Notes under the pieces: model-generated
The model's input: the letters and a program-made list of their open reading frames with translations, nothing else
The model's database searches: none
Told to the model about the DNA's origin: nothing
Shown: positions 1 through 5,821 of the stretch, one piece after another
Layout of the letters: each line of letters starts with the position of its first letter
How positions within the stretch are numbered: the first letter of the stretch is position 1
Assembly (NCBI GenBank): GCA_030608125.1
Contig: JAUWEU010000014.1
Span: 1 to 9,924 of the forward strand
Length of the DNA stretch: 9,924 nucleotides
Source of the DNA: Dehalococcoidia bacterium
GTDB taxonomy: Bacteria > Chloroflexota > Dehalococcoidia > Dehalococcoidales > W498
Direction of reading: 5' to 3'
Translations under genes and position numbers: made by a program

Positions 1-1
1 A

Positions 2-460
2 GCCCTTGCCCTCATTGATGCCGGTGCCGACATCATCGCCAATGAGGATATGACTGCTTCTCCCGACATTATAATGCCCAAGAGTTACCATGACTTGGTA
101 TATCAATTCCAAGCTAAGCAGTTTGAGGAGATAAAGGTTCCTACGATACTCCATATCTGTGGTGATGTCGGCTCCATCATAGAGTGGGAGGGGAAGAGCG
201 GCCCCGATATCTTGAGTATAGAACCTGCCACTGACCTAAAGCTAGCCAGGGAATTAGTCGGACCGAAGCCTATCTTTATGGGCGGGGCAGACGCGGCTAA
301 AGTATTATTTATGAAAACTCCGGATGAAGTAAAGGCGGCGTGTAAAGAGCAGGTAGAGGCGGGTATTCAGATATTGGCTCCGGGCTGTGCCGTAGCCCCG
401 GGTACACCCACCGAAAACCTTATCGCTATGGTGGAAGTAGCCAAAAGCTATACATATTAA
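2..460 (+). CDS. MtaA/MtbA-like (UroD superfamily) corrinoid:acceptor methyltransferase, 3' part
   Basis: This is the C-terminal 152 codons of a gene that begins before the window; the frame is open from base 2, so the ATG at 50 is internal. The protein belongs to the uroporphyrinogen decarboxylase superfamily, MtaA/MtbA/MtsA branch. These zinc enzymes move a methyl group from a methyl-corrinoid protein to a thiol such as coenzyme M, or in bacteria possibly to tetrahydrofolate. The zinc-site pattern is visible: LHICGD at 149-166 supplies H-x-C (His codon 152-154, Cys codon 158-160), and LAPGCAVAPGTPTENL supplies the later Cys (386-388). True UroD lacks this set, which argues against a haem-pathway role. 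It lies 293 bp upstream of the MtaB gene on the same strand, as expected for the second methyltransferase of the system. The acceptor cannot be told from the sequence. Confidence 0.85.
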   Translation, partial: ALALIDAGADIIANEDMTASPDIIMPKSYHDLVYQFQAKQFEEIKVPTILHICGDVGSIIEWEGKSGPDILSIEPATDLKLARELVGPKPIFMGGADAAKVLFMKTPDEVKAACKEQVEAGIQILAPGCAVAPGTPTENLIAMVEVAKSYTY

Positions 461-491
461 GCAAAATCATCACCGGTTTTGGCAGAACTAA

Positions 492-602
492 TTGATTGCT
501 AGCCTTTGGCAGCATTACCAGAAGAAGGTAAGGCTGAGAAAAGAAGAGTATAAAGAGGCAAGGCTGAGAAAAGAAGAGTATGAAGCACGTCAGGGCTTGT
601 AA
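492..602 (+). CDS. Possible small ORF or gene remnant with charged repeat
   Basis: An open frame of 36 codons plus a stop runs from a TTG at 492 to TAA at 600-602, and an in-frame stop at 489-491 closes it upstream. The product would be strongly basic and acidic in its second half (two RLRKEEY units) and probably helical. There is no convincing Shine-Dalgarno sequence before the TTG, and no family is recognised. Either it is a relic of a larger coiled-coil protein or the frame is fortuitous. It is reported because the ten-codon repeat period suggests it was once translated. Confidence 0.15.
   Translation: MIASLWQHYQKKVRLRKEEYKEARLRKEEYEARQGL
530..581 (+). repeat. 22-bp direct repeat, two copies, 30-bp period
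   Basis: The same 22 bases occur at 530-551 and 560-581, starting AAGGCTGAGAAAAG and ending AGAGTAT. The 30-bp period equals ten codons. In the frame 492-602 the repeat reads RLRKEEY-KEA-RLRKEEY-EAR and then stops at TAA (600-602). It sits in the gap between the MtaA-like gene and mtaB. It may be the coding tail of a lost charged-helix protein or a simple tandem duplication. Confidence 0.8.
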
Positions 603-678
603 TTAGGGTTTGCAAAAAAATTTGAGGTATGATAGAGTAAATTTGGTTTATTACTCCCTAAATTCATAACTAAATAGG

Positions 679-689
679 AAAGGAGGTGA
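679..689 (+). promoter_or_regulatory. Full-length Shine-Dalgarno-like motif without a properly placed start
   Basis: AAAGGAGGTGA at 679-689 is nearly a full complement of the usual 16S rRNA 3' tail. No ATG, GTG or TTG follows at normal spacing; the nearest downstream candidate is a TTG at 706 that opens only four codons. The mtaB start at 754 has its own site (GGGGG at 743-747, six bases before the ATG). The upstream motif may be a ribosome standby site, a relic of a lost leader peptide, or chance. Confidence 0.3.
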
Positions 690-753
690 CATCCAAAAAG
701 ATAAATTGAAGGATAAATAGGAACAAACTATTTATTAAAAAAGGGGGAAAAAA

Positions 754-2136
754 ATGGCAAGAAAACCAAGAACTGAAATGGCGTTTAAAAGTGGCGATGA
801 GATGATTTTCGGAACTACCAAGTTCCCGGTTACCAGCAAAAGGGGAATTAAGTATGGTGGAGGCTATGTCCATCCTACGATAAAACCCCATCCCAGACCG
901 GGCTCCGAAAAGACCAAGAAGACCCTGTTGCGGGAATATGAAAGGATGAACTTCGATGCCATGGAAAGAATGGTCGTCGTGGGACATCCCACTCTGGTGG
1001 TCGAGAATGAGCATGTCTACCAGATGACTCATACCCCCGAATGGGGTGGAGATATTGCCGCTCAGGTAGCTAGGCAGATGGATGATTTACTGGCTAAATA
1101 CGGGCTGAAGTGCGCTCATACGTCGACTATAGCCGACCTGCGCAGGCCAGAGAGCGTCCACATGCGGACATGCGATTATATCAAGGAAATGATGGAATCT
1201 TTTGATGCATGCTCCAAATATTCCGACCACGTGTCCATCGAGTCCATGGGCGGGAAGGAAGTATTTGACTACGCCCTCATCCGCCTGGATATGGGTGGTA
1301 TTCTCTTCGGTATAGGCTATCTGGGCTCTATAGACATGGAGTGGTGTTGGAACCAGATTGTAGATATTTGCAAGAAGAATAATTGCATTCCCGGCGGGGA
1401 CACCAACTGTTCAGAGGCAAACACAGCCATGTTCATGGCCGGGGGCATGGTCTCCAAGGATGTGCCTCATGTAATTGCCGCACTGTGCAGGGCTATTTCG
1501 GCGGCAAGGACTATGGTAGCCTATGAGTGTGGTGCTACTGGACCCACCAAGGACTGCGCCTATGAGGATCCCATCATCAAGTCCATGACCGGGGTTCCTA
1601 TCACCACCGAGGGCAAGACTAGTGCTTGTGGGCACTCCGACCTGGCCAGCAACCTGATTGCTGCCGTATGTGATCTCTGGAGCAACGAGGCTGTGGAATA
1701 TCACGACATGTTCGGTGCTACCACCACCTCGGTCTTCGCTGAGATACTCGGTTACGACTGTGCTCAGTTCAACTGTGCCATCGATTTGGGTTTGGCGAAA
1801 GAGATGCAAACGATTCTGGTCAACTCTGACGCGTATCGGGATTCCCACAGCCTTATCCTGGTGCCCGATAATGCCTGGGCGATAGGCAATGCCATCGTCA
1901 GCAACACGTCTAAGGGATTCTATACCAGAGCCAGAGCCGGAGCCATGAAGGCAGGTAGCATCATCCTGGCTGACTCAAAGTTTAAATTGACCGTCTTTGA
2001 AAAAGCAGCCCTAGAGAAAGCAATGAAGGACATGGAGGCTCTTCCTGAGGATGAAGGAACCTTTGTCGATATGGCTTTGGCAAAATACAAGAAGCTAGTG
2101 CCAGGCTTTAATCCAGATTCCTACGGTTTGAAATAA
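754..2136 (+). CDS. mtaB: Methanol:corrinoid methyltransferase MtaB
   Basis: MtaB is the zinc enzyme that activates methanol and methylates the Co(I) corrinoid carried by MtaC. At 460 residues it matches the family's usual length. The Methanosarcina barkeri zinc ligands Glu164, Cys220 and Cys269 correspond here to Glu163 (SIES), Cys219 (GDTNCSE) and Cys268 (PTKDCAYED), a constant offset of one, so the active site appears intact. The ATG at 754 follows GGGGG with six bases between, and the N terminus (MARKPRTEMAF) fits the family. mtaC follows 135 bp downstream on the same strand, as expected for the stable MtaB-MtaC complex. Methanol is the family substrate; a related methylated alcohol or ether cannot be excluded. 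No frameshift or missing residue is apparent. The protein is cytoplasmic, with no signal peptide. Confidence 0.95.
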   Translation: MARKPRTEMAFKSGDEMIFGTTKFPVTSKRGIKYGGGYVHPTIKPHPRPGSEKTKKTLLREYERMNFDAMERMVVVGHPTLVVENEHVYQMTHTPEWGGDIAAQVARQMDDLLAKYGLKCAHTSTIADLRRPESVHMRTCDYIKEMMESFDACSKYSDHVSIESMGGKEVFDYALIRLDMGGILFGIGYLGSIDMEWCWNQIVDICKKNNCIPGGDTNCSEANTAMFMAGGMVSKDVPHVIAALCRAISAARTMVAYECGATGPTKDCAYEDPIIKSMTGVPITTEGKTSACGHSDLASNLIAAVCDLWSNEAVEYHDMFGATTTSVFAEILGYDCAQFNCAIDLGLAKEMQTILVNSDAYRDSHSLILVPDNAWAIGNAIVSNTSKGFYTRARAGAMKAGSIILADSKFKLTVFEKAALEKAMKDMEALPEDEGTFVDMALAKYKKLVPGFNPDSYGLK

Positions 2137-2240
2137 TAAGAGCCGACATCTAAATATTGCTCTTAGGCACACCGACAAAAACTTTTGGTTATAGTGAAAG
2201 TAGCCAAGAGTAAACGAGACTAGTTGTAGTTTTGCCGGAA

Positions 2241-2256
2241 TCAATTGGTAAATTGA
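2241..2256 (+). other. Small inverted repeat before the mtaC ribosome binding site
   Basis: TCAATT (2241-2246) and AATTGA (2251-2256) can form a six-pair hairpin with a GGTA loop. It lies just ahead of the mtaC Shine-Dalgarno AGGAG (2261-2265). A second weak pair, AAGAGC (2138-2143) with GCTCTT (2159-2164), lies just after mtaB. Such structures could tune relative MtaB and MtaC output or mRNA stability, but they are short and AT-rich and may be meaningless. Confidence 0.3.
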
Positions 2257-2271
2257 TAAAAGGAGAAAAGC

Positions 2272-3021
2272 ATGAAATTCTTGACAGATTTTTCTAATAT
2301 TTTAAGACGCTACGACCTTGTTGTTGAGGTGAAAAAGGAGGAGGCACGGAAAATCTCCGCTGACCCTGCTTTGCAAGCGGTCGGCACACTCGTTGTTGAA
2401 GGTGAAGAGGAGGGCATTGCCCCAGCAGTCAAAAAGGCTTTAGCCACCAAAGCACCAATGGAGGTTATTACTGACGGCCTTATCGCCGGCATGAATGAAG
2501 TGAGCCGTCTGTGGGATGAGGGCGTTTATTTCTTGCCCCAGGTTATTCTCGCCGCCGATGCCATGAACGCTGGCATCCTCCTTTGCGAGGAAGCCATGGG
2601 CAAGCCCATGGCAAGGAAGGGTACAGTGGTAACCCATACTGCCGAGGGTGATATTCACGACATCGGTCAGGTTATTGCCAACGCCCTGTTCAATGCTGGT
2701 GGCTTTGAGGTTATCAATCTAGGGTGTGATTGTCCGGTAGATACGGTTGTAGCCGCAGTTAAGGAGCATAAACCGATCCTGGTCACCGGAACAGCCCTAA
2801 TGACCACCACCATGACTGCTTTTCCCAAGATTTGCCACATACTTGAGGGAGCGGGAATAATTGTCCCCTTTATTAGCGCCGGGGGAGCGGTCGCCGAAGA
2901 GTGGTCAACCTCTTTCCCCCTGAGTATTTGGGGCAAAGAGGATAGCTGGGCCTGCCCATTGGGTGAGGATGCCCTGGCCGGTATGAGTTGGGAGGATATG
3001 CGGTCAAAGTGGAACGGATAA
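2272..3021 (+). CDS. mtaC: Methanol-specific corrinoid protein MtaC
   Basis: This is the 249-residue cobamide-binding partner of MtaB. It takes the methyl group from MtaB as methyl-Co(III) and hands it to the MtaA-type enzyme. Residues about 30-115 form the helical cap domain of the B12-binding methyltransferase family. Residues about 116-249 form the Rossmann-like corrinoid domain. The lower cobalt ligand is His129 in EGDIHDIG (D-x-H-x-x-G, residues 125-132), equivalent to the His of M. barkeri MtaC. The other binding elements, TGTALMTT (about 172-179) and SAGGA (202-206), are present. The ATG at 2272 follows AGGAG by six bases. The cobalt drifts to inactive Co(II) over time, so this protein is the expected client of the RamA-type activator at 6440-8074. 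It could be called a dimethylamine/trimethylamine corrinoid homologue, but pairing with MtaB decides for MtaC. Confidence 0.93.
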   Translation: MKFLTDFSNILRRYDLVVEVKKEEARKISADPALQAVGTLVVEGEEEGIAPAVKKALATKAPMEVITDGLIAGMNEVSRLWDEGVYFLPQVILAADAMNAGILLCEEAMGKPMARKGTVVTHTAEGDIHDIGQVIANALFNAGGFEVINLGCDCPVDTVVAAVKEHKPILVTGTALMTTTMTAFPKICHILEGAGIIVPFISAGGAVAEEWSTSFPLSIWGKEDSWACPLGEDALAGMSWEDMRSKWNG

Positions 3022-3067
3022 TTAGTGGAGCCCTAATAATAAGCCAATAAGGTAAAAAGGGCGGAGG

Positions 3068-4063
3068 ATGATTGCTGATATTGTTTTTGGTTTTTTAGGT
3101 TCCGGCAAAACCACTTTTATCGCCAACATTCTCAAGGAATGGGGGCAAGATGAAAAAATTGTAGTGTTGGTAAATGAGTTCGGCGAGGTAGGTATAGATG
3201 GGGATTTATTAGCCAGTCAGTATGGCGAAATAGTAGAAATGCCCGCCGGCTGTATCTGTTGCACCCTTCAAGTCGACTTTAGACGCCAAATGCTGGAGAT
3301 AAGTGAAACCATCAATCCGCAGAGGGTTATAATCGAGCCGACTGGTGTAGCTCAAATAACGCAGATAATGTATATCACAAACGCCGAATTATTCAAGGAT
3401 AGGATTGAGAGTATACATAATATCCTGATTACCGATGCTACAAATTTCATGAATTTTTATAAGCGCAACCGACATTTTGTCGAGTCCCAGGTAGGAAATG
3501 CGCATGTGGTTTTGCTAAATAAATGTGACAGAGTCAAAAAAATACAAGCCGCGGTTACCAAAGATGCTATATCGGCAATCAATCCTAAAGTTCCTGTTCT
3601 TTTGACGGAGTTTGGGGCAGTGGAGTGGGAAGAATACAAATCAGCTCTCTCCGCTGCCCCTTATGTGTCCGCAGATTTTGAAGCGGAACCGGCTTCCCCA
3701 ATAGGGGAAGTAGAAGAAGAGGGACTCATCCACATCCACGAGGAGGAAGATACATTAGGCTATGAATCTTTTGGTTGCACTTTTGAACTTTCTTTCGAAC
3801 GGCAAGAATTAGAAAAGGTGTTTCAAGAGATGCTAAATTCTACCCTTTTCGGCGAGGAAATAGTCAGAGCCAAAGGAATATTCAAGGTTGATAACCAATG
3901 GCTGGTGGGACAACTTGCCTCGGGAGAAGTTTCTTGGCAAGAAATTAAAAGTGCCCAACAGAGTAAAATCTCAATAATCGGGAGAAACCTAAAAAAGGAA
4001 CTGATTGGGGCTGCGCTCAACCGCTGTTTAGCGGGAATGAGCGGCGAGAAGGTCAGTTCCTAA
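3068..4063 (+). CDS. CobW/COG0523-family G3E GTPase, putative metal chaperone
   Basis: The 331-residue protein has the Walker A motif GFLGSGKTT (8-16), a NEFGEVGIDG switch region (36-45), the metal-binding CxCC motif GCICC (Cys62, Cys64, Cys65), EPTG (90-93) and the guanine-specificity motif NKCD (151-154). A short acidic/His linker with H-I-H (222-224) precedes the CobW C-terminal domain (about 235-325). COG0523 GTPases bind zinc or cobalt through CxCC and deliver it to client enzymes. The gene starts 47 bp after mtaC. GGAGG touches the ATG directly, so AAGGG at 3057-3061, six bases upstream, is the better ribosome site. Its position beside two zinc methyltransferases suggests zinc loading of MtaB or MtaA (inference). 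A role in cobalt or cobamide handling is the main alternative. Confidence 0.88.
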   Translation: MIADIVFGFLGSGKTTFIANILKEWGQDEKIVVLVNEFGEVGIDGDLLASQYGEIVEMPAGCICCTLQVDFRRQMLEISETINPQRVIIEPTGVAQITQIMYITNAELFKDRIESIHNILITDATNFMNFYKRNRHFVESQVGNAHVVLLNKCDRVKKIQAAVTKDAISAINPKVPVLLTEFGAVEWEEYKSALSAAPYVSADFEAEPASPIGEVEEEGLIHIHEEEDTLGYESFGCTFELSFERQELEKVFQEMLNSTLFGEEIVRAKGIFKVDNQWLVGQLASGEVSWQEIKSAQQSKISIIGRNLKKELIGAALNRCLAGMSGEKVSS

Positions 4064-4068
4064 TCATA

Positions 4069-4108
4069 TTACCGCCCTGTGTGTTACCCAAAGTAGATAG
4101 GACGGTAA
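4069..4108 (+). terminator. Hairpin after the CobW-type gene, possible terminator
   Basis: TTACCGCCCT (4069-4078) pairs with AGGACGGTAA (4099-4108) at nine of ten positions, with a 20-base loop. An AAATTTGTTTGT stretch follows. The long loop and broken T run make it a weak intrinsic terminator; it may instead be an mRNA-stabilising end or a partial barrier before the channel gene. Confidence 0.4.
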
Positions 4109-4162
4109 AATTTGTTTGTATGGATGTCTAGAGGATTTCCAATAAAGCTTGAGCGAGGGGGA

Positions 4163-4192
4163 ATGCTTATGGTGGTGATAAACACTCATTAG
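4163..4192 (+). CDS. Possible leader peptide before the channel gene
   Basis: A nine-codon frame reads MLMVVINTH and then TAG (4190-4192). A purine-rich GAGGGGG lies at 4155-4161, well spaced for the second ATG at 4169. The stop codon falls in the loop of the first hairpin (CACTC/GAGTG, 4183-4197) of the leader structure described in the next entry, which is how ribosome position could be coupled to RNA folding. The frame is very short and there is no run of one diagnostic amino acid, so this is tentative. Confidence 0.22.
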   Translation: MLMVVINTH

Positions 4193-4233
4193 GAGTGAGG
4201 TTCGTCACTTTTTTGAATTGATGTTTGAGTGAC
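4183..4233 (+). promoter_or_regulatory. Attenuator-like set of alternative hairpins upstream of the channel gene
   Basis: Four short segments can pair in competing ways. CACTC (4183-4187) pairs with GAGTG (4193-4197). AGTGA (4194-4198) pairs with TCACT (4205-4209), and this hairpin runs straight into six T (4209-4214), like an intrinsic terminator. GTCACT (4204-4209) pairs with AGTGAC (4228-4233). The middle pairing excludes the other two. Stems are only five to seven pairs, so stability is doubtful. The layout resembles an attenuator controlling the gene at 4273. Confidence 0.35.
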
Positions 4234-4272
4234 ATCGAGTTTTCAATTCATCAAGAAAAGGAGGAAGGAAAT

Positions 4273-4809
4273 ATGGTAGTCCCAGTACTTTTGGGAATTA
4301 GTCTTATGTGGATACCTGTAGGATTACTTCTCCTAGGCAAAGGAGAGGCCAGAAGCACAGGTGCTCTTACCCTCATGGTGGGCACACTTACGTGCGTAGG
4401 CGCCATCGTTATAGCAACCTTTGGCGCGAACCCGATTGTTGGTGGCCTGCTCTTCGCATATGGTCTCTTTTACAACATCACCGGTTATGTTCTATATGCC
4501 GGAATGACAGACCTGAGGACCGCGGGCAATGCTAGTATTGCGGTAGGCTTAATAACCATTGTCTACATCATTCTCTTTTTAACCGGTGGCCCAGTCCTGG
4601 CAGATGGCACGCAGTTGTGGGCCAGGAGCAACTTCCTGGCATTAGCTTGCGCTGGATACTTGGTTCTCTATATCATGTGCTGGCTCGCCGATTACGGCAA
4701 GTTCTCCCTCAGGACCTTAGGTTGGTCACTAATCATATGGACGTTTGTCGGTCTGTGGGCCCCTGCCTTCTGGCTGGCGGCTACGGGTGGACTGCCAATG
4801 GGACCGTAG
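4273..4809 (+). CDS. AmiS/UreI-like membrane channel
   Basis: The protein has 178 residues and six predicted membrane helices (about 3-22, 29-48, 54-76, 86-105, 119-138 and 146-170), the size and topology of the AmiS/UreI family. Those proteins form small-solute channels, a urea channel in Helicobacter UreI and amide uptake in AmiS. Family-like features are the loop LLLGKGEARSTGALTLMVG after helix 1, GGLLFAYGLFY in helix 3, and the C-terminal GKFSLRTLGW...WAPAFWL. The frame is open upstream to a TTG at 4225, but the ATG at 4273 is chosen because GGAGG (4260-4264) lies eight bases before it and the first helix then begins at once. No amidase or urease gene is nearby. Its place after mtaB, mtaC and the CobW-type gene suggests uptake of methanol or another small methylated substrate (inference). 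Family assignment rests on pattern similarity, not a search. Confidence 0.72.
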   Translation: MVVPVLLGISLMWIPVGLLLLGKGEARSTGALTLMVGTLTCVGAIVIATFGANPIVGGLLFAYGLFYNITGYVLYAGMTDLRTAGNASIAVGLITIVYIILFLTGGPVLADGTQLWARSNFLALACAGYLVLYIMCWLADYGKFSLRTLGWSLIIWTFVGLWAPAFWLAATGGLPMGP

Positions 4810-4949
4810 GCAAAGCTAGCTTTACGGTAGGCTTAATGACCATTGTCTACGTAGTTCTCTTTAGAGCATTGGGAGGCACACCGGCGATTTTAGCATTCGG
4901 TGTGCTTCCCTTTAGCTTACGGGGCACAGATTGCTATAATTCAATATGA
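4797..4949 (+). pseudogene. Remnant of a second AmiS/UreI-like gene copy
   Basis: Bases 4802-4862 match 4518-4578 inside the intact channel gene without gaps, differing at 10 of 61 positions. The shift is 284 bp, so the copy lies in another frame. Read in that frame it gives TVGKASFTVGLMTIVYVVLF, against TAGNASIAVGLITIVYIILF in the intact protein. Only about 20 codons (part of helix 4) are recognisable; the frame then drifts into unrelated sequence and stops at 4947-4949. The stop codon of the intact gene (TAG, 4807-4809) lies inside the copied segment. This is best read as the relic of a tandem paralogue lost by deletion or recombination. It has no start of its own and is unlikely to be translated. 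Confidence 0.7.
4871..4910 (+). terminator. Strong hairpin, probable terminator of the mtaB-channel unit
   Basis: GGGAGGCACACCG (4871-4883) pairs with CGGTGTGCTTCCC (4898-4910) over 13 positions, with one G-T pair and a 14-base loop. Only TTT follows, then AGCTTAC, so the U tract is short. It is the most stable simple stem seen in the window. It lies after the channel gene and before the promoter at 4954, which suits a transcription end. Confidence 0.55.
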
Positions 4950-4953
4950 GGGT

Positions 4954-4983
4954 TTGACATTTCCATCCCAATCTTATTATAGT
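4954..4983 (+). promoter_or_regulatory. Sigma-70-type promoter for the CFeSP-like gene
   Basis: A perfect -35 box TTGACA (4954-4959) is followed 18 bases later by TATAGT (4978-4983); TATTAT at 4975-4980 is an alternative -10 box with a 15-base spacer. Transcription would start near 4990, giving a leader of about 64 bases before the ATG at 5054. It follows the hairpin at 4871-4910, so the downstream gene is probably its own transcription unit. Confidence 0.65.
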
Positions 4984-5053
4984 AATCTTAGGTCTTTATG
5001 ATAAGAACCGGTTAATGCTTACGTGATTCTTAATTTTAAAGGAGGAATATAAG

Positions 5054-5689
5054 ATGGCTGGAGAACAAAAATATGAAGAGTTTCGTCCCCTTGAAGAGGA
5101 AGATTTGCTTAATTATCTTCCAGATGTGAGCTACAGTGAATGTGGAGCGGCAAGTGATGTGGAGTTTGCTGAGCTAGTAATTGAAGGCAAAGCCCTGCCT
5201 ACTAAATGCCCCATATTGGACGAAAAAATCGCGGCAGCGATGGAAAAAGTGTTTAAGCTTGAACTCCCTTCAATAGGCGATACCGCGCCAGGGAGGCCAG
5301 TCACCCCCGGTATCATTAAGATTGGAAATCCAACCCCTGATTCTATGGTACTAATAAACGGAAATTGTCACGAAACTATTTCCGTGATAAAGCTTATCCT
5401 TGAAGAAACTCATGTCGATGCCTTTTTATTAGCTATAGATACTCAGAGCTACAGCCTAGAGAGCGCATTGGCGGCAGAGACCTTCAGCCCCTCCGAAGTT
5501 TATAAATCGCTCGGCGAATCAGGGATAGCCAATGAAGTTAGCCACCGTAAGGTCATTCTCCCCGGAGTGTGCGAGCCTAAGGCTGCGGATATTAGAAGAT
5601 TGGCCTCGTGGGATTGGGAGGTCACATTAGGTCCGGTTAGCGCCCTTGAATTACCAATGTTTCTGATAAAAATGGCTCAAGAGGCTTAA
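5054..5689 (+). CDS. Short CFeSP gamma-subunit (AcsC/CdhE)-like protein with incomplete Fe-S motif
   Basis: The protein has 211 residues, under half the length of the corrinoid iron-sulfur protein large subunit. Residues about 17-55 resemble its N-terminal cluster domain, where C-x2-C-x4-C-x16-C binds [4Fe-4S]. Here the positions are Tyr27, Cys30, Asp35 and Cys52, so two ligands are gone while the frame around them (ECGAA...EFAELVIEGKALPTKCPIL) is kept. Residues about 85-208 resemble the C-terminal corrinoid-contacting domain (DAFLLAIDT, HRKVILPG, WDWEVTLGP...LPMFLIK). The central methyltransferase barrel is absent. The ATG follows GGAGG (5041-5045) by eight bases. The resemblance is clear by pattern, but function is unknown. 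It might dock with MtaC, RamA or a CODH/ACS partner encoded elsewhere; a canonical cluster is unlikely without the two cysteines. Confidence 0.7.
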   Translation: MAGEQKYEEFRPLEEEDLLNYLPDVSYSECGAASDVEFAELVIEGKALPTKCPILDEKIAAAMEKVFKLELPSIGDTAPGRPVTPGIIKIGNPTPDSMVLINGNCHETISVIKLILEETHVDAFLLAIDTQSYSLESALAAETFSPSEVYKSLGESGIANEVSHRKVILPGVCEPKAADIRRLASWDWEVTLGPVSALELPMFLIKMAQEA

Positions 5690-5712
5690 ATCTGCCCAAA
5701 CTAACAATTAAG

Positions 5713-5740
5713 TAAGAATGACAAATTAGCCCAATTCTTA
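5713..5740. terminator. AT-rich hairpin in the convergent gap
   Basis: TAAGAAT (5713-5719) pairs with ATTCTTA (5734-5740) across a 14-base loop, 24 bases after the plus-strand stop. It has little GC and no T tract, so it is only a weak candidate for an mRNA end. Confidence 0.25.
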
Positions 5741-5765
5741 TGAAGGGATAGATGGAGAAGTATTC

Positions 5766-5811
5766 ATTCGCCGAAATGCCTAAATGAGCAACGATACGGC
5801 AATAGGCGAAT
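5766..5811. terminator. Inverted repeat between the converging genes, possible bidirectional terminator
   Basis: ATTCGCC (5766-5772) pairs with GGCGAAT (5805-5811), and GCC (5778-5780) with GGC (5798-5800) can extend the structure inside. On the plus strand AATTT follows. It sits just past the end of the minus-strand gene at 5822, so it could end transcription from either side. The loop is long, which lowers confidence. Confidence 0.35.
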
Positions 5812-5821
5812 AATTTCCCGA

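Noticed and set aside
610..638. Promoter TTGCAA-17-TAGAGT before mtaB
   Set aside because: Both boxes are poor and other pairings are equally weak, so it was not listed as a feature.
601..664. Inverted repeat AATTAGGG / CCCTAAATT in the mtaB leader
   Set aside because: It is short, imperfect and 47 bases apart in AT-rich DNA; chance is the simpler explanation.
461..753. Cobalamin riboswitch before mtaB
   Set aside because: I looked for a B12-box-like GCCACTG element and the expected multi-stem layout and did not see them in this or the other leaders.
670..1032. Minus-strand open frame (120 codons) over the mtaB start
   Set aside because: It overlaps the mtaB leader and N terminus, shows no recognisable domain, and reads as an antisense shadow.
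1411..1848. Long open frame on the minus strand (145 codons)
   Set aside because: It lies wholly inside mtaB, whose zinc ligands and length are conserved; it is an antisense shadow with no family features or ribosome site.
4225..4272. Upstream TTG start extending the channel protein by 16 residues
   Set aside because: The added residues (MSDIEFSIHQEKEEGN) are polar and lie over the ribosome binding site GGAGG at 4260-4264; the ATG at 4273 is correctly spaced and starts with helix 1.
4617..4949. 110-codon frame as a separate real gene
   Set aside because: Its first half is an out-of-frame shadow of the channel gene and only about 20 codons match a channel copy; it is better described as a gene remnant.
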